Positions 1 through 8,684 are shown, counted from the stretch's first letter. The stretch is 64,000 nt of DNA from Quadrisphaera sp. RL12-1S (GCF_014270065.1 NZ_JACNME010000001.1:186001-250000); one strand, 5' to 3'. The notes: generated by a model not told the origin, from the letters alone. Program-made: numbers and translations.

Positions 1-40
1 CGGTGGCCGACCACCACCGGCCGCCGTCCCTCAGGGGTGC

Positions 41-1510
41 TCATGCCCCACCCCTGCTCTCTCCTGGCCGTCGACCGGGGGGGTGGGCGTCTCGCCGACC
101 GGGTGGCGGCGCGGCGCGGACCAGCGCGGTGACGGCTCCGCGCAGCTCGGTGAGCGTCGCCGCGCCGTAGCCGAGGACGACGGCCGGCGGCAGGTCGGTG
201 CGGGCCACCGCGTACGCGGCGAGGTCCGCCAGCACGAAGCCGTCAGCCCTTACGGCCGCCACGACGGCGGCGGCGTCCGTCCCCGCGGGCAGCTCGACCA
301 CCACGTGCAGACCGGCTGCCGCCCCGCGGGGGCGCAGGTGGGGGTGCTCGGCCAGGAGCTGGCGCAGGAGGTCGCGGCGGTGGGCGTGGTCGCGGCGCAC
401 CCTGGCCACGTGCCGCCGCAGGCCCCCGCCGGCCAGGTGCGCCGCCAGAGCGCGCTGGAGGACGCCGCTCACGGGGGCGCCGAGGTCCTCGCGGACCGCT
501 GCGAGCGCCCCGCGCAGCCCCGGGGGCGCCAGGAGGTAGCCCGCGCGCAGCCACGGCGAGAGCACCTTGGAGAACGTCCCGAGGTGCACCACCAGCTCGG
601 GGGCCAGCGACGCCAGGGCGGGCAGCGGCGCCGCGCCGTAGCGGAACTCGCCGTCGTAGTCGTCCTCGACGACGACGGCGCCCGCCTGGCGCGCCCAGGC
701 CAGCAGCGCCGCGCGGCGCTCCAGCGGCAGCACACCGCCCCACGGGTACTGGTGGCTGGGGGTGACGAGCACCGCGTCCGCGCCGGAGCTGGGAGCGGGG
801 AGCGCCTCGACGCGCAGGCCGTCGTCGTCGGCGTCCACGGGGAGGAGCTGGGCCCCGAGGCGGCGCAGGCAGCGCGCCGACGAGGGGTACCCCGGGTCCT
901 CGACGACCACGCGCAGGTCGCGGCCGCGCTGGGCGCGCAGGGCGTGGGCGACGAGGGCGAGGCCGTCGCCGGTGCCGGCGGTCACGACCACGTCGGCGGG
1001 GTCGGCGTCGATGCCGCGGGCGGCCCGCAGGTGGGCGGCCACCTGCTCCCGCAGGGACCGCAGCCCGGTGGGCGGTGGCTCGTCGTCGGGGACGACGGCG
1101 AGGGTGGCCTCCCGCCACGCGGTGCGCCACGCCGCGTCGGCCAGGCGGGAGGTGTCCGGCCGCCCGGGGCGCAGGTCCACCGCTGCCGGGACCTCGGGCG
1201 CCGCGACCACCGGCGGGGCAGGCGTCCGCGGCTGCGGGAGCGCGCCGACGTGCTCGCTGACGCGGGTGCCGCTGCCGTGGCGGGCCTCGAGGAAGCCCTC
1301 CCCCGCGAGCTGGTCGTAGGCGGCGGTGACGGTGGCGCGGGACAGGCCCAGCTGCTCGGACAGGCGCCGGGTGGCCGGCAGCTGCGCGCCGGGCGGGAGG
1401 CGACGGTCGCGGACGGCGGCGCGCAGGGCGTCGGCCAGCTGGACGTGCAGCGGCGCGCCGGCCCTGCGCTGCAGGGTGACGGGCAGGTCCAGGTCGGCTG
1501 CGGTGCGCAC
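41..1510 (-). CDS. MocR/PdxR-type GntR-family regulator with aminotransferase-like domain
   Basis: A 489-residue transcription factor of the MocR subfamily. These proteins join a GntR winged helix to a fold-type I aminotransferase domain that senses pyridoxal phosphate or an amino compound. The helix-turn-helix spans about residues 15-82. The aminotransferase-like domain spans about 110-460, with the VVEDDYDGEFRYG motif and the PLP lysine in HLGTFSKVLSPW (Lys315) intact, so cofactor binding is expected. The arginine/proline-rich C-terminal tail is probably disordered. It is transcribed away from a flavin-binding split-barrel gene of the PNPOx superfamily. The intergenic region carries AGTGGACT repeats resembling PdxR sites, which suggests a role in vitamin B6 homeostasis. 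The start is GTG with GAGGAGG just upstream. The family is clear; the PdxR function is inferred. Confidence 0.88.
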   Translation of the reverse strand: MRTAADLDLPVTLQRRAGAPLHVQLADALRAAVRDRRLPPGAQLPATRRLSEQLGLSRATVTAAYDQLAGEGFLEARHGSGTRVSEHVGALPQPRTPAPPVVAAPEVPAAVDLRPGRPDTSRLADAAWRTAWREATLAVVPDDEPPPTGLRSLREQVAAHLRAARGIDADPADVVVTAGTGDGLALVAHALRAQRGRDLRVVVEDPGYPSSARCLRRLGAQLLPVDADDDGLRVEALPAPSSGADAVLVTPSHQYPWGGVLPLERRAALLAWARQAGAVVVEDDYDGEFRYGAAPLPALASLAPELVVHLGTFSKVLSPWLRAGYLLAPPGLRGALAAVREDLGAPVSGVLQRALAAHLAGGGLRRHVARVRRDHAHRRDLLRQLLAEHPHLRPRGAAAGLHVVVELPAGTDAAAVVAAVRADGFVLADLAAYAVARTDLPPAVVLGYGAATLTELRGAVTALVRAAPPPGRRDAHPPGRRPGESRGGA

Positions 1511-1533
1511 GGGCCTCCTCGCGGCAGTGGCTC

Positions 1534-1581
1534 AGTGGACTGCTCGTCCGGGGCTCGAGTGGACTCCCCGGCCGGTCCACT
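1534..1581. promoter_or_regulatory. Candidate MocR/PdxR operator: AGTGGACT repeats
   Basis: Two direct copies of AGTGGACT (1534-1541 and 1558-1565, 24 bp apart) are followed by an inverted half-site GTCCACT (1575-1581). All lie in the 90-bp divergent promoter region between the MocR gene and the flavin-binding gene. As I recall, the PdxR consensus in actinobacteria contains AAAGTGGWCTA, which these resemble. Direct repeats about two helical turns apart fit the dimeric MocR architecture. Confidence 0.6.
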
Positions 1582-1600
1582 GGGCGGCCAGTCTGCTCCT

Positions 1601-2317
1601 GTGACCGCCAGCCCCGCCACCACCGGACCGTCCTCGGCCGAGCTCCCCGTGACCGACCGCACCCGCTTCACGCGCTACGGGCACCGCCAGGTGACCGACC
1701 GCGCCGCGCTGCACGACGTGCTCGACACCGCGCTGGTCGCGCACGTCGCCGTGGTCCGCGAGACTCCTGCGCCGGCCGCCGTCGTCCTGCCGATCGCGTC
1801 GGCGCGCGACGGCGAGTCGCTGCTGCTGCACGGCTCCACCGGCGGCGGCCTGCTGCGCGCGGCGGCCGCCGGGCAGACGGTGACCGCCACGGTGACCGTG
1901 CTCGACGGCGTGGTGTATGCCCGCACAGTGTTCGACAGCTCCATGAACTACCGCTGCGCCGTGGTCTACGGAGTGCCGACCGTGGTGCCGGACGAGGAGA
2001 AGGAGGAGGCACTGCGGGTGCTGTCCGAGCACCTCATGCCCGGCCGGTGGGAGGAGGTGCGCCGCCCGACCCGCCGCGAGCTCGCCGCGACGCTGGTGCT
2101 GCGACTGCCGCTGGACGAGGCCAGCGTCAAGGTCCGCGCCGCCGGCGCCAGCGAGGACGAGGCGGAGGACCCCGGTGCCTGGGCGGGCGTGCTGCCGCTG
2201 CACACCGCGGTGGGCGCGCCCCGCGCCGGTGACGACGTGCCGTCGAGCGTGCCCGTCCCGGCGAGCGTGGCCGCCGGCGCGCAGCGCCTGGCCGGCTGGC
2301 TGCCGCCCTACCGCTGA
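1601..2317 (+). CDS. Pyridoxamine 5'-phosphate oxidase-superfamily flavin-binding protein
   Basis: A protein of about 238 residues with the FMN-binding split-barrel fold of the NimA/COG3467 group (Pyridox_ox_2 type). The N-terminal DRTRFTRYGHRQVTDRA segment, the LLLHGSTGGGLLRA loop, and the middle strands VYARTVFDSSMNYRCAVVYG are typical of this group. Members bind flavin nucleotide and are usually of unknown substrate; some reduce nitroimidazoles. I chose GTG at 1601; GTG at 1649 is an alternative that would begin directly before the conserved TDRTRF segment. It is divergent from the MocR gene and shares its AGTGGACT-bearing promoter region, so it is the likely target of that regulator. The link to B6 metabolism is inferred from family and context, not from catalytic residues. 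Confidence 0.8.
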   Translation: MTASPATTGPSSAELPVTDRTRFTRYGHRQVTDRAALHDVLDTALVAHVAVVRETPAPAAVVLPIASARDGESLLLHGSTGGGLLRAAAAGQTVTATVTVLDGVVYARTVFDSSMNYRCAVVYGVPTVVPDEEKEEALRVLSEHLMPGRWEEVRRPTRRELAATLVLRLPLDEASVKVRAAGASEDEAEDPGAWAGVLPLHTAVGAPRAGDDVPSSVPVPASVAAGAQRLAGWLPPYR

Positions 2318-2338
2318 CCGGCCCCGCCCTCGTTCGGC

Positions 2339-2383
2339 TCAGGGTGGCCCTGGTCCGCTCGGAGTGGACCGGGGCCACCCTGA
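2339..2383. terminator. Bidirectional hairpin terminator
   Basis: An 18-bp stem (2339-2356 with 2366-2383; one G-T wobble) and a 9-base loop lie between two convergent genes. No clear U-tract follows, as is usual in high-G+C actinobacteria. The loop edge and the sequence just downstream (2393-2400) also contain AGTGGAC, the word found at the MocR operator. Confidence 0.7.
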
Positions 2384-2433
2384 GCCACACGAGGAGTGGA
2401 CCGGATCCCCCCAGCGCCGGGGCGTCGGGCGGA

Positions 2434-3252
2434 TCAGGTGGTGGCGGGGCCGGGGTGGATGTCGAGCCGGCGGTCGACCAGGTAGGGGTTGTCGCGGCGG
2501 CCCGCCTCGACGACGGCGGTGTCGACGTCGGCCAGCAGCAGCGTGCTGGACGTGACGTCACCGGGCGGCGCCGCCGCCAGCACCTGGCCGGTCGGGGCCA
2601 CGATGCTGCTCAGCCCCACGAAGGCGAGGTCGACCTCGCGCCCGCAGTGGTTGGCGTACGCCACGTAGACCTGGTTCTCCCAGGCCCGGGCGCGGATGAT
2701 CACGTCGGCGATGAAGGAGAACGGCTCCATCTGGGCGGTCGGCACCGCCACGAGGTGCGCCCCGGCCGCCGCGGCGGCGCGCACCGCCTCGGGGAACTCC
2801 ACGTCGTAGCAGATGAGGACGGCGACCCTGACGCCGCCGACGTCGAACAGCGACACCGGCCGGTCTCCCGGCACGAAGGCGTCGCGCTCGTCCGGGCCGA
2901 ACAGGTGGGTCTTCACGTGGTGCCCCAGCACCTCGCCGTCGGAGCCCACGAGCACAGCGGTGTTGACCACCTGCCCGTCGACCCGCTCCGGCATGCCGAC
3001 CAGCAGCGCGATCCCGTGCCGCCGGGCCACCTCGGCGACTGCCGGCACCAGCTCACCGGCGGCGCGGTCGGCCATCTCCGCCGTCCGCTGCACGCCCAGC
3101 TCGTACCCGGTGAGGAACATCTCCGGTGTCAGCAGCAGACCGGCGCCGGCGTCGGCGGCCTCCGCGGCGCGCTCGTCGAGCTCGGCGAGGTTGGCGGCGA
3201 CGTCCCCCAGGACGCCGGCGGACTGCAGGAGCGCGAGGCGCAGCACGGTCAC
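2434..3252 (-). CDS. Carbon-nitrogen hydrolase (nitrilase superfamily)
   Basis: A 272-residue single-domain amidase-like enzyme. The catalytic triad of the superfamily is visible: Glu44 in LLTPEMFLTGY, Lys114 in HHVKTHLFG and Cys148 in VAVLICYDVEFPE. Such enzymes hydrolyse C-N bonds of amides, carbamoyl compounds or nitriles in the cytosol. The length matches the 260-280-residue norm and no fused glutamine-utilising domain is present. The start is GTG. It stands alone between terminator hairpins, so neighbours give no substrate clue. Substrate unassigned; family certain. Confidence 0.88.
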   Translation of the reverse strand: MTVLRLALLQSAGVLGDVAANLAELDERAAEAADAGAGLLLTPEMFLTGYELGVQRTAEMADRAAGELVPAVAEVARRHGIALLVGMPERVDGQVVNTAVLVGSDGEVLGHHVKTHLFGPDERDAFVPGDRPVSLFDVGGVRVAVLICYDVEFPEAVRAAAAAGAHLVAVPTAQMEPFSFIADVIIRARAWENQVYVAYANHCGREVDLAFVGLSSIVAPTGQVLAAAPPGDVTSSTLLLADVDTAVVEAGRRDNPYLVDRRLDIHPGPATT

Positions 3253-3320
3253 CCCGTCATCCTGCCCCGCCGGTGCGGTGCTGGGGACGGGCCGGTGGCG
3301 AGGACCGCTGCGGCGGGTCC

Positions 3321-3359
3321 GTGATCACGGGCTGCGGTGTGCGGAACGCCCATGATCAC
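3321..3359 (-). terminator. Hairpin downstream of pcrA
   Basis: Arms GTGATCACGGG (3321-3331) and CCCATGATCAC (3349-3359) pair over 11 positions with one mismatch around a 17-base loop. The hairpin begins nine bases past the pcrA stop codon, in front of the co-oriented nitrilase-family gene. It may also act as a palindromic protein site, because GTGATCAC is itself palindromic. Confidence 0.5.
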
Positions 3360-3367
3360 GAAGGGGG

Positions 3368-5818
3368 TCAGAGCTTCTGGACGGGGGCGTAGCGCAGCAG
3401 CAGGCGCTTGGTGCCCTCGCTGCGGAAGTCCACGTGCGCCACGGTCTTGTCGCCCGTGCCCTCGACGGCCACGACCGTGCCCATGCCGAAGGAGTCGTGC
3501 GTGACGCGGTCCCCCGCCGCCAGCGAGATCACCGGCCGCGTGCCCGCGGTGCGCACTCCTGGCGTGCCGGCCAGCTTCGCCTGCGCCGAGGAGTGGCTGC
3601 TGCCGTAGCCACCGGCGTTGTAGGTCGAGCCACCGCGGCCTCCGCCGGCACCGCCGCCCCACCCGGACGCACCCGAGGCCTCGGCGCGCTCCCAGCGGAC
3701 CAGCTCGTGCGGGATCTCGTCGAGGAAGCGCGACGGCGGGAAGTACTGCGGCTGCCCCCACGCGCTGCGGGACGCCGCCCGTGAGATCCGCAGGTAGCGG
3801 CGGGCGCGGGTGATCCCCACGTACGCCAGGCGCCGCTCCTCGGCGAGCTCGTCGTCGTCCGCCAGCGACCGCTGGTGGGGGAACGTGCCGTCCTCCAGGC
3901 CGGTGAGGAAGACGACCGGGAACTCCAGGCCCTTGGCGGTGTGGAGGGTCATCAGCGTGACGACTCCGCTGTCCTCCCCGGCCTCCTCGTCGGCCCCGTC
4001 GGCCACGGCGGAGCCGGGGATCTGGTCGGCGTCGGCCACGAGCGAGACCGTCTCGAGGAAGTCGGCCAGGGTCCCCTCGGGGTTGGCCTGCTCGTACTCG
4101 GCCGCCACGGCCGACAGCTCGGCGAGGTTCTCCACGCGGGACTCGTCCTGCGGGTCGAGGCTGGCGCGCAGCTCGGCGAGCAGCCCGGACCTGTCGAGCA
4201 CGGCCTCGAGCACGGTCGACGGACCGGCGCCGCCCTCGACGACGGTGCGCAGCTCGTCCATGAGGTCGGTGAAGCCGCGGATGCACGTCAGCGAGCGCGC
4301 GGCGATGCCGGGAGCCTCCACGGCCCGCTCCAGCGCCGCGGGGAACCCGATGCGCTCGCGGTCGGCCAGGGCGGCCACGCACGCCTCGGCGCGCTCGCCG
4401 ATGCCGCGCTTGGGCACGTTGAGGATGCGGCGCAGGCTGACGACGTCGTCGGGGTTGGCGAGGGCCCGCAGGTAGGCGAGGGCGTCGCGGACCTCGCGGC
4501 GCTCGTAGAAGCGCGTGCCGCCGACCACCTTGTACGGCATGCCGACGCGCACGAACACCTCCTCCAGCGCCCGCGACTGCGCGTTGGTCCGGTAGAAGAC
4601 GGCCACGTCGCCGTAGCGCACGCCCTCGTCGTCGACGAGCCTGTCGATCTCGGAGGCGACGAAGGCCGCCTCGTCGTGCTCGGCGTCGGCCACGTACCCG
4701 ACGATCTGCTCGCCGGCGCCCTCGGCTGTCCACAGGTTCTTGGGGCGGCGGTCGGAGTTCTTGGCGATGACGGCGTTGGCCGCAGACAGGATCGTCTGGG
4801 TGGAGCGGTAGTTCTGCTCCAGCAGCACGGTCTTCGCGTCCGGGTAGTCCTCCTCGAACTCGACGATGTTGCGGATCGTCGCGCCGCGGAAGGCGTAGAT
4901 GGACTGGTCGGCGTCACCGACGACCGTCAGCTCGGCCTGCGGAACCCCGTCCGGCTGTCCCTCGGGCCCCCAGGTGGCGCCGGGGCCGCCGACCAGCTCG
5001 CGCACGAGCGTGTACTGGGCGTGGTTGGTGTCCTGGTACTCGTCGACGAGCACGTGCCGGAAGCGGCGGCGGTAGTGCTCGGCGACGGCGGGCACGGTCT
5101 GCAGCACCCGGACCGTGGTCATGATGAGGTCGTCGAAGTCGAGCGCGTTGGCCTGCCGCAGCCGCGCCTGGTAGAGCGCGTAGACCTCGGCGAGGATCCG
5201 CTCGGCGTGCGTGCCGTCGGCGGCCTTCGCGGCGTGCGCCTCCGGCGTGACCAGCTCGTTCTTGAGGTTGCTGATCTGCGTGGCCAGCGCGCGGGGGGCG
5301 TAGCGCTTGGGGTCGAGGTCGAGCTCGCGGACGACGAGCGCCAGCAGGCGGCGGGAGTCGTCGGCGTCGTAGATGGAGAAGCTGGACCGCAGCCCGGCAG
5401 CCTCCGCCTCGCGGCGCAGGATCCGCACGCACGCCGAGTGGAAGGTGGAGACCCACATCGAGCGGACGGCGGGACCGACCAGCCCCTCCAGCCGCTCCTT
5501 CATCTCGCCGGCGGCCTTGTTGGTGAAGGTGATCGCCAGCACCTGCCCGGGCCGGGCGCCCCGGGCTGCCACGAGGTGGGCGATGCGGTGCGTGAGCACG
5601 CGCGTCTTGCCCGAGCCGGCGCCGGCGACCAGCAGCAGCGGCGACCCCTCGTGCAGCACGCCCTCGCGCTGGGCGGGGTTGAGCCCCTCCAGCAGGGCCG
5701 CGGGGTCGATCCGGACCACCGGCCTGTCGGCGAGCACGCCCGGGCGCCCGTCGTCCGAGGGCGACCCGGCGGGGGTCTGCGGGACCGGGAGGGGAAGGTC
5801 GTCGAAGAGCGTGCTCAT
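3368..5818 (-). CDS. pcrA: ATP-dependent DNA helicase PcrA/UvrD
   Basis: An 816-residue superfamily 1A 3'-5' helicase used in nucleotide-excision and mismatch-type repair and in clearing blocked replication forks. Walker A is GAGSGKT (residues 66-72), motif II is DEYQDT (259-264), motif III is GDADQSIYAFRGA, and later motifs include TLHTAKGLEFP and VGITRAR. The C-terminus (HDSFGMGTVVAVEG...) is the Tudor-like domain that contacts RNA polymerase in PcrA. A glycine-rich linker (GGGAGGGRGG) precedes it. ATG start; a TAGGCT -10-like box ends nine bases upstream, so the 5' leader would be only a few bases long. Long open frames on the opposite strand here are GC-composition shadows. Confidence 0.96.
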   Translation of the reverse strand: MSTLFDDLPLPVPQTPAGSPSDDGRPGVLADRPVVRIDPAALLEGLNPAQREGVLHEGSPLLLVAGAGSGKTRVLTHRIAHLVAARGARPGQVLAITFTNKAAGEMKERLEGLVGPAVRSMWVSTFHSACVRILRREAEAAGLRSSFSIYDADDSRRLLALVVRELDLDPKRYAPRALATQISNLKNELVTPEAHAAKAADGTHAERILAEVYALYQARLRQANALDFDDLIMTTVRVLQTVPAVAEHYRRRFRHVLVDEYQDTNHAQYTLVRELVGGPGATWGPEGQPDGVPQAELTVVGDADQSIYAFRGATIRNIVEFEEDYPDAKTVLLEQNYRSTQTILSAANAVIAKNSDRRPKNLWTAEGAGEQIVGYVADAEHDEAAFVASEIDRLVDDEGVRYGDVAVFYRTNAQSRALEEVFVRVGMPYKVVGGTRFYERREVRDALAYLRALANPDDVVSLRRILNVPKRGIGERAEACVAALADRERIGFPAALERAVEAPGIAARSLTCIRGFTDLMDELRTVVEGGAGPSTVLEAVLDRSGLLAELRASLDPQDESRVENLAELSAVAAEYEQANPEGTLADFLETVSLVADADQIPGSAVADGADEEAGEDSGVVTLMTLHTAKGLEFPVVFLTGLEDGTFPHQRSLADDDELAEERRLAYVGITRARRYLRISRAASRSAWGQPQYFPPSRFLDEIPHELVRWERAEASGASGWGGGAGGGRGGSTYNAGGYGSSHSSAQAKLAGTPGVRTAGTRPVISLAAGDRVTHDSFGMGTVVAVEGTGDKTVAHVDFRSEGTKRLLLRYAPVQKL

Positions 5819-5895
5819 CGTTCGACGAGCCTACGTCCGACCACCGACACCCGGGGTCGCCCGAGGCCGTCCCCCGCGGGCGTCGGGCAGCGGCC

Positions 5896-6966
5896 TCAGC
5901 CGGCGAGGCGCTGCCCCGGGGCCGAGGCGCCCGTGGCGCTGCCGGCGCGGCGCGCGCCGGGCACCACCTTGCCCGCGGCCCACAGGCGCCGCGCCTCGAA
6001 GGCGGTGTCGGGGTGGTCGGTGAAGATGCCGTCCACCCCGGCGTCCAGGAACGCCAGGTGCTCCACGAGCGCACGCCCGGGCGCGGCCTCCGAGGGCCCC
6101 ACGCGCAGCGACGGCGGCAGGAAGGCGTTCTCGTTGCGCAGCGTCCACACGTGCACGTCCAGGCCCGCGCGGTGCGCGTCGGCCACGAGCGGCGTCACCG
6201 GGCCGAGCGTCCCGTCGGCGCCCACCGGCAGCACCATGTCCTTGCAGGGCGCCAGCACCTGCGCGTAGGTGGAGACCTCGCGCAAGCCCCAGGGCGTGCA
6301 CGCGGCGCGGCCGGCGTCGTCGTCCTCGACCAGCTGGACCAGCGGCACGCGCAGGCCCTCGGCCCGCAGCCGCCGCAGGAACGCTGCCTCGAAGCACTGC
6401 ACCGCCACGGGCGCGTCGGCGGAGTCCAGCCCGAGCCGGCGCAGCTCGGCGATGACCAGCGCGGCGATGTCGAAGCCGTCGGCGGCGTACCGGGAGGGGT
6501 CCTTCACCTCGGCGGTCACCACCACCGCGCGCCCCAGCTCCAGCCGCAGCTGCGCGGCCAGCTCGAGCAGCTCGGCGAAGGTCGGCACCTCGTAGAGGCC
6601 GTCGTAGACGGTGGTGGTGGGGCGCAGGTGCGGGCGCGGCTCCACGGCGCGCAGCGAGCGGAGCTCCTCGAAGGTGAGGTCCTCGGTGAACCAGCCCGTG
6701 ACCACCTCGCCGTCCACCACGCGGGTGGTGCGGCGGGCGGCGAGGTCCGGACGGCTCGCCACGTCGGTGGAGTGCGTCACCTCGCTCTCGTGCCGCAGCA
6801 CCAGCACCCCGTCGCGCGTCGGCACGATGTCCGGCTCGATGCGGTCCGCCCCCAGGCGGGCCGCGAGCTCGTAGGAGGCCAGGGTGTTCTCGGGCCGGTA
6901 CCCGCTGGCGCCGCGGTGTCCGATGACAGACGGGACCCCGCCGACGAGCGGTGCAGCACTGCTCAC
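5896..6966 (-). CDS. Glycerophosphodiester phosphodiesterase
   Basis: A 356-residue GDPD-family TIM-barrel enzyme that hydrolyses glycerophosphodiesters to glycerol 3-phosphate and an alcohol. The signature is present: His17-Arg18 in VIGHRGASGYRPENTLAS, the metal-binding IEPDIVPTRDG (Glu44, Asp46) and His59 in LVLRHE. The C-terminal VDGIFTDHPD strand completes the barrel. No signal peptide is seen, so a cytosolic enzyme of the larger actinobacterial group is likely. The GTG start at 6966 is supported by GAGGAG about 11 bases upstream; an open frame continues further upstream but encodes low-complexity sequence. Product could feed the glycerol 3-phosphate dehydrogenases elsewhere in the window. 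Confidence 0.9.
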   Translation of the reverse strand: MSSAAPLVGGVPSVIGHRGASGYRPENTLASYELAARLGADRIEPDIVPTRDGVLVLRHESEVTHSTDVASRPDLAARRTTRVVDGEVVTGWFTEDLTFEELRSLRAVEPRPHLRPTTTVYDGLYEVPTFAELLELAAQLRLELGRAVVVTAEVKDPSRYAADGFDIAALVIAELRRLGLDSADAPVAVQCFEAAFLRRLRAEGLRVPLVQLVEDDDAGRAACTPWGLREVSTYAQVLAPCKDMVLPVGADGTLGPVTPLVADAHRAGLDVHVWTLRNENAFLPPSLRVGPSEAAPGRALVEHLAFLDAGVDGIFTDHPDTAFEARRLWAAGKVVPGARRAGSATGASAPGQRLAG

Positions 6967-7161
6967 GGAACCCAACTCTCCTCCTCGGACCTGGATGCCC
7001 GCGGGACAACGGATGAACAGGAGGTGCAGAAGTGACGACTTCGCCGCTCCCATCGGCCACCAGCCGCCCGGTGCTGAGCCCACGAGGGACGTCCGGTGCG
7101 CCCGGTGGGGTGGACTCCACCCGGCAGGAGCAGCCCGCCGAGCCCGTCGCGCCGCTGCGCC

Positions 7162-7167
7162 TAGGCT
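7162..7167 (+). promoter_or_regulatory. Leaderless -10 box for the Nudix gene
   Basis: TAGGCT lies exactly six bases before the ATG at 7174. That spacing would place the transcription start at the start codon. No convincing -35 or Shine-Dalgarno sequence is seen. The rest of the 207-base gap (6967-7173) contains only the upstream region of the divergent glycerophosphodiesterase gene. Confidence 0.55.
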
Positions 7168-7173
7168 CCGGGG

Positions 7174-7731
7174 ATGGGCGATCAGGGGCACCGGTCGGGT
7201 CCGCTGGGCGCGCTGCTCGAGCGCGTCCCCCCGGGTCTGCGCGCCAGCGCGCAGACCGCGCTGCTCAGCGCCTTCCGCGTCACCCCCGCCCCCGTGCGGC
7301 GAGCGCTGGTGCGCGCCGGCACCCCCAGCTTCACGGTGGGCGCGGTCTGCGCGGTGGAGCACGAGGGCGCCGTCCTGTTCCTGCGCCAGCCCCACCGGGG
7401 CGGCTGGTCCCTGCCGGGCGGCCTGCTCGACCGCGGCGAGGCGCCGGCCCCGGGCGTGGAGCGCGAGGTGCGCGAGGAGACCGGTCTGCGCGTGCGCGTG
7501 GGCGCGCCCGTGACGGCGCTCGTGGAGCCCCGGGTGCGGCGGGTGGACGTCGTCTACCGGGTGGTCGTCGACGAGCGCCCAGAGGTCGTGCCCGGCGGGG
7601 AGGCCCGTGGCTTCGCCTGGCTGACCCCCGCGGAGGCCTCCCGCGACGCCGACTCCGCCACCCGGTCCATCCTCACCGGCCTGGTCGAGGCCCTCGCCGA
7701 CGGCGCGCGCGGCGGACGGCTCCTCCCCTGA
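7174..7731 (+). CDS. Nudix hydrolase
   Basis: A 185-residue Nudix protein. The full Nudix box runs from Gly83 to Leu105 (GLLDRGE, seven residues, then REVREETGL), with all metal-binding glutamates present. The family hydrolyses nucleoside diphosphates linked to another moiety. About 50 extra N-terminal residues precede the Nudix fold and contain RASAQTALLSAFRVTPAPVR, probably helical. The start is ATG with a six-base gap from a TAGGCT box. It is followed by a nucleotidyltransferase-like gene on the same strand whose start overlaps or lies close to this stop, suggesting a two-gene unit acting on nucleotide sugars. Substrate not assignable. Confidence 0.88.
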   Translation: MGDQGHRSGPLGALLERVPPGLRASAQTALLSAFRVTPAPVRRALVRAGTPSFTVGAVCAVEHEGAVLFLRQPHRGGWSLPGGLLDRGEAPAPGVEREVREETGLRVRVGAPVTALVEPRVRRVDVVYRVVVDERPEVVPGGEARGFAWLTPAEASRDADSATRSILTGLVEALADGARGGRLLP

Positions 7732-7778
7732 GCCGCCCCGCCTCCGCGGACGGCCCGCTGCAGGGGCTGGCGGGCGTA

Positions 7779-8684
7779 GTGCTCGCCGCTGGCGCCGGCA
7801 CCCGCCTGCGCCCCCTCACTGACCAGCTGCCCAAGGCCCTGGTGCCCGTCGGCTGCGTGCCGCTGCTCGACAGCGCGCTGGACCGCCTGGCCGCGGCCCT
7901 CGGCGACGACCGGCCCACCCCGGACCGCGTGGCCGTCAACGCGCACGCGCTCGCGGAGCTGGTGGCGCAGGCCGCGGCCGGCAGGGCCCACCTGAGCCGT
8001 GAGGACCTCCTGCCCGCCGCAGACGAGGACGACGAGCGCGCCGGCGCCCGCCCCGCTGCGCGCCCGGCGCCTCCGGCGCTGGGCCCGTTGACACCGCCTC
8101 CGGCGCTGGGCACGGCCGGGGCGCTGGGGGCGCTGCGGGACTGGCTCGACGGGCGCCCGGTGCTGGTCACCAACGCGGACGCGTGGATGCCCGACGGGCC
8201 GGCCTTGCTCACCGACCTGGTGCGCGGGTGGGACGGTCGGCGCTGCCGCCTGCTGTGCGAGCCCGCCGCGCCCGGCGCCCGCGCCGACTTCCGCACGCCG
8301 GACGGCACCGGGGTCCGCTACGTGGGCTCGTGCGTCCTGCCGGCGCACCTGGTCGCCCGGCTGCGGCCCGTCCCCTCCGGCCTGTACGAGGTCCTCTGGC
8401 GGGAGCTGGCCGCCCAGCCCGGTGACGACGGCCTCGACCTCGCGGTGGTGCCACCCGGCAGCGCGGTCGACTGCGGCACCCCCGCCGACTACCTGCGGGC
8501 CAACCTCCTGGCCACCGGCGGCGAGAGCGCCGTGGACCCGGGCGCCGAGGTCCTCGGACGCGTCGAGCGGTGCGTCGTGTGGCCGGGCGCCGTCGTCGCG
8601 GCCCACGAGCACCTGGTCGAGGTGGTGCGGGCCGGGTCCGCGCGCAGGCCGGTCACGGTGCCCGCCTCCGCGCCGAGCGCCTAA
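7779..8684 (+). CDS. Nucleotidyltransferase-family protein (sugar-1-phosphate NTP transferase-like)
   Basis: The N-terminus has the NTP-transferase signature VVLAAGAGTRLRPLTDQLPKA, in which the lysine and arginine bind the nucleotide. A later segment reads VLVTNADAWMPDG, equivalent to the metal-binding aspartate strand. The C-terminal part ends with AVDPGAEVLGRVERCVVWPGA, resembling a left-handed beta-helix hexapeptide turn. The product is probably cytosolic and activates a sugar or aminoalcohol phosphate. The start is uncertain. No ATG, GTG or TTG precedes the motif in frame after the Nudix stop. GTG 7779 gives about 301 residues but trims the first strand; CTG 7728, overlapping the Nudix TGA, or CTG 7758 would keep it. 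A proline/alanine-rich stretch (residues around 90-110) looks like an inserted linker. Confidence 0.72.
   Translation: MLAAGAGTRLRPLTDQLPKALVPVGCVPLLDSALDRLAAALGDDRPTPDRVAVNAHALAELVAQAAAGRAHLSREDLLPAADEDDERAGARPAARPAPPALGPLTPPPALGTAGALGALRDWLDGRPVLVTNADAWMPDGPALLTDLVRGWDGRRCRLLCEPAAPGARADFRTPDGTGVRYVGSCVLPAHLVARLRPVPSGLYEVLWRELAAQPGDDGLDLAVVPPGSAVDCGTPADYLRANLLATGGESAVDPGAEVLGRVERCVVWPGAVVAAHEHLVEVVRAGSARRPVTVPASAPSA

Noticed and set aside
1-40. Possible gene end or site at the left edge
   Set aside because: Only 40 bases precede the MocR stop codon. A GGTGG/CCACC self-complementary stretch is present but is too short to interpret.
3875-6268. Long open frame (797 codons) on the plus strand opposite pcrA
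   Set aside because: It lies antisense to a complete, motif-rich helicase gene. Its translation is low-complexity Arg/Gly/Ala/Val sequence typical of GC-rich shadow frames.
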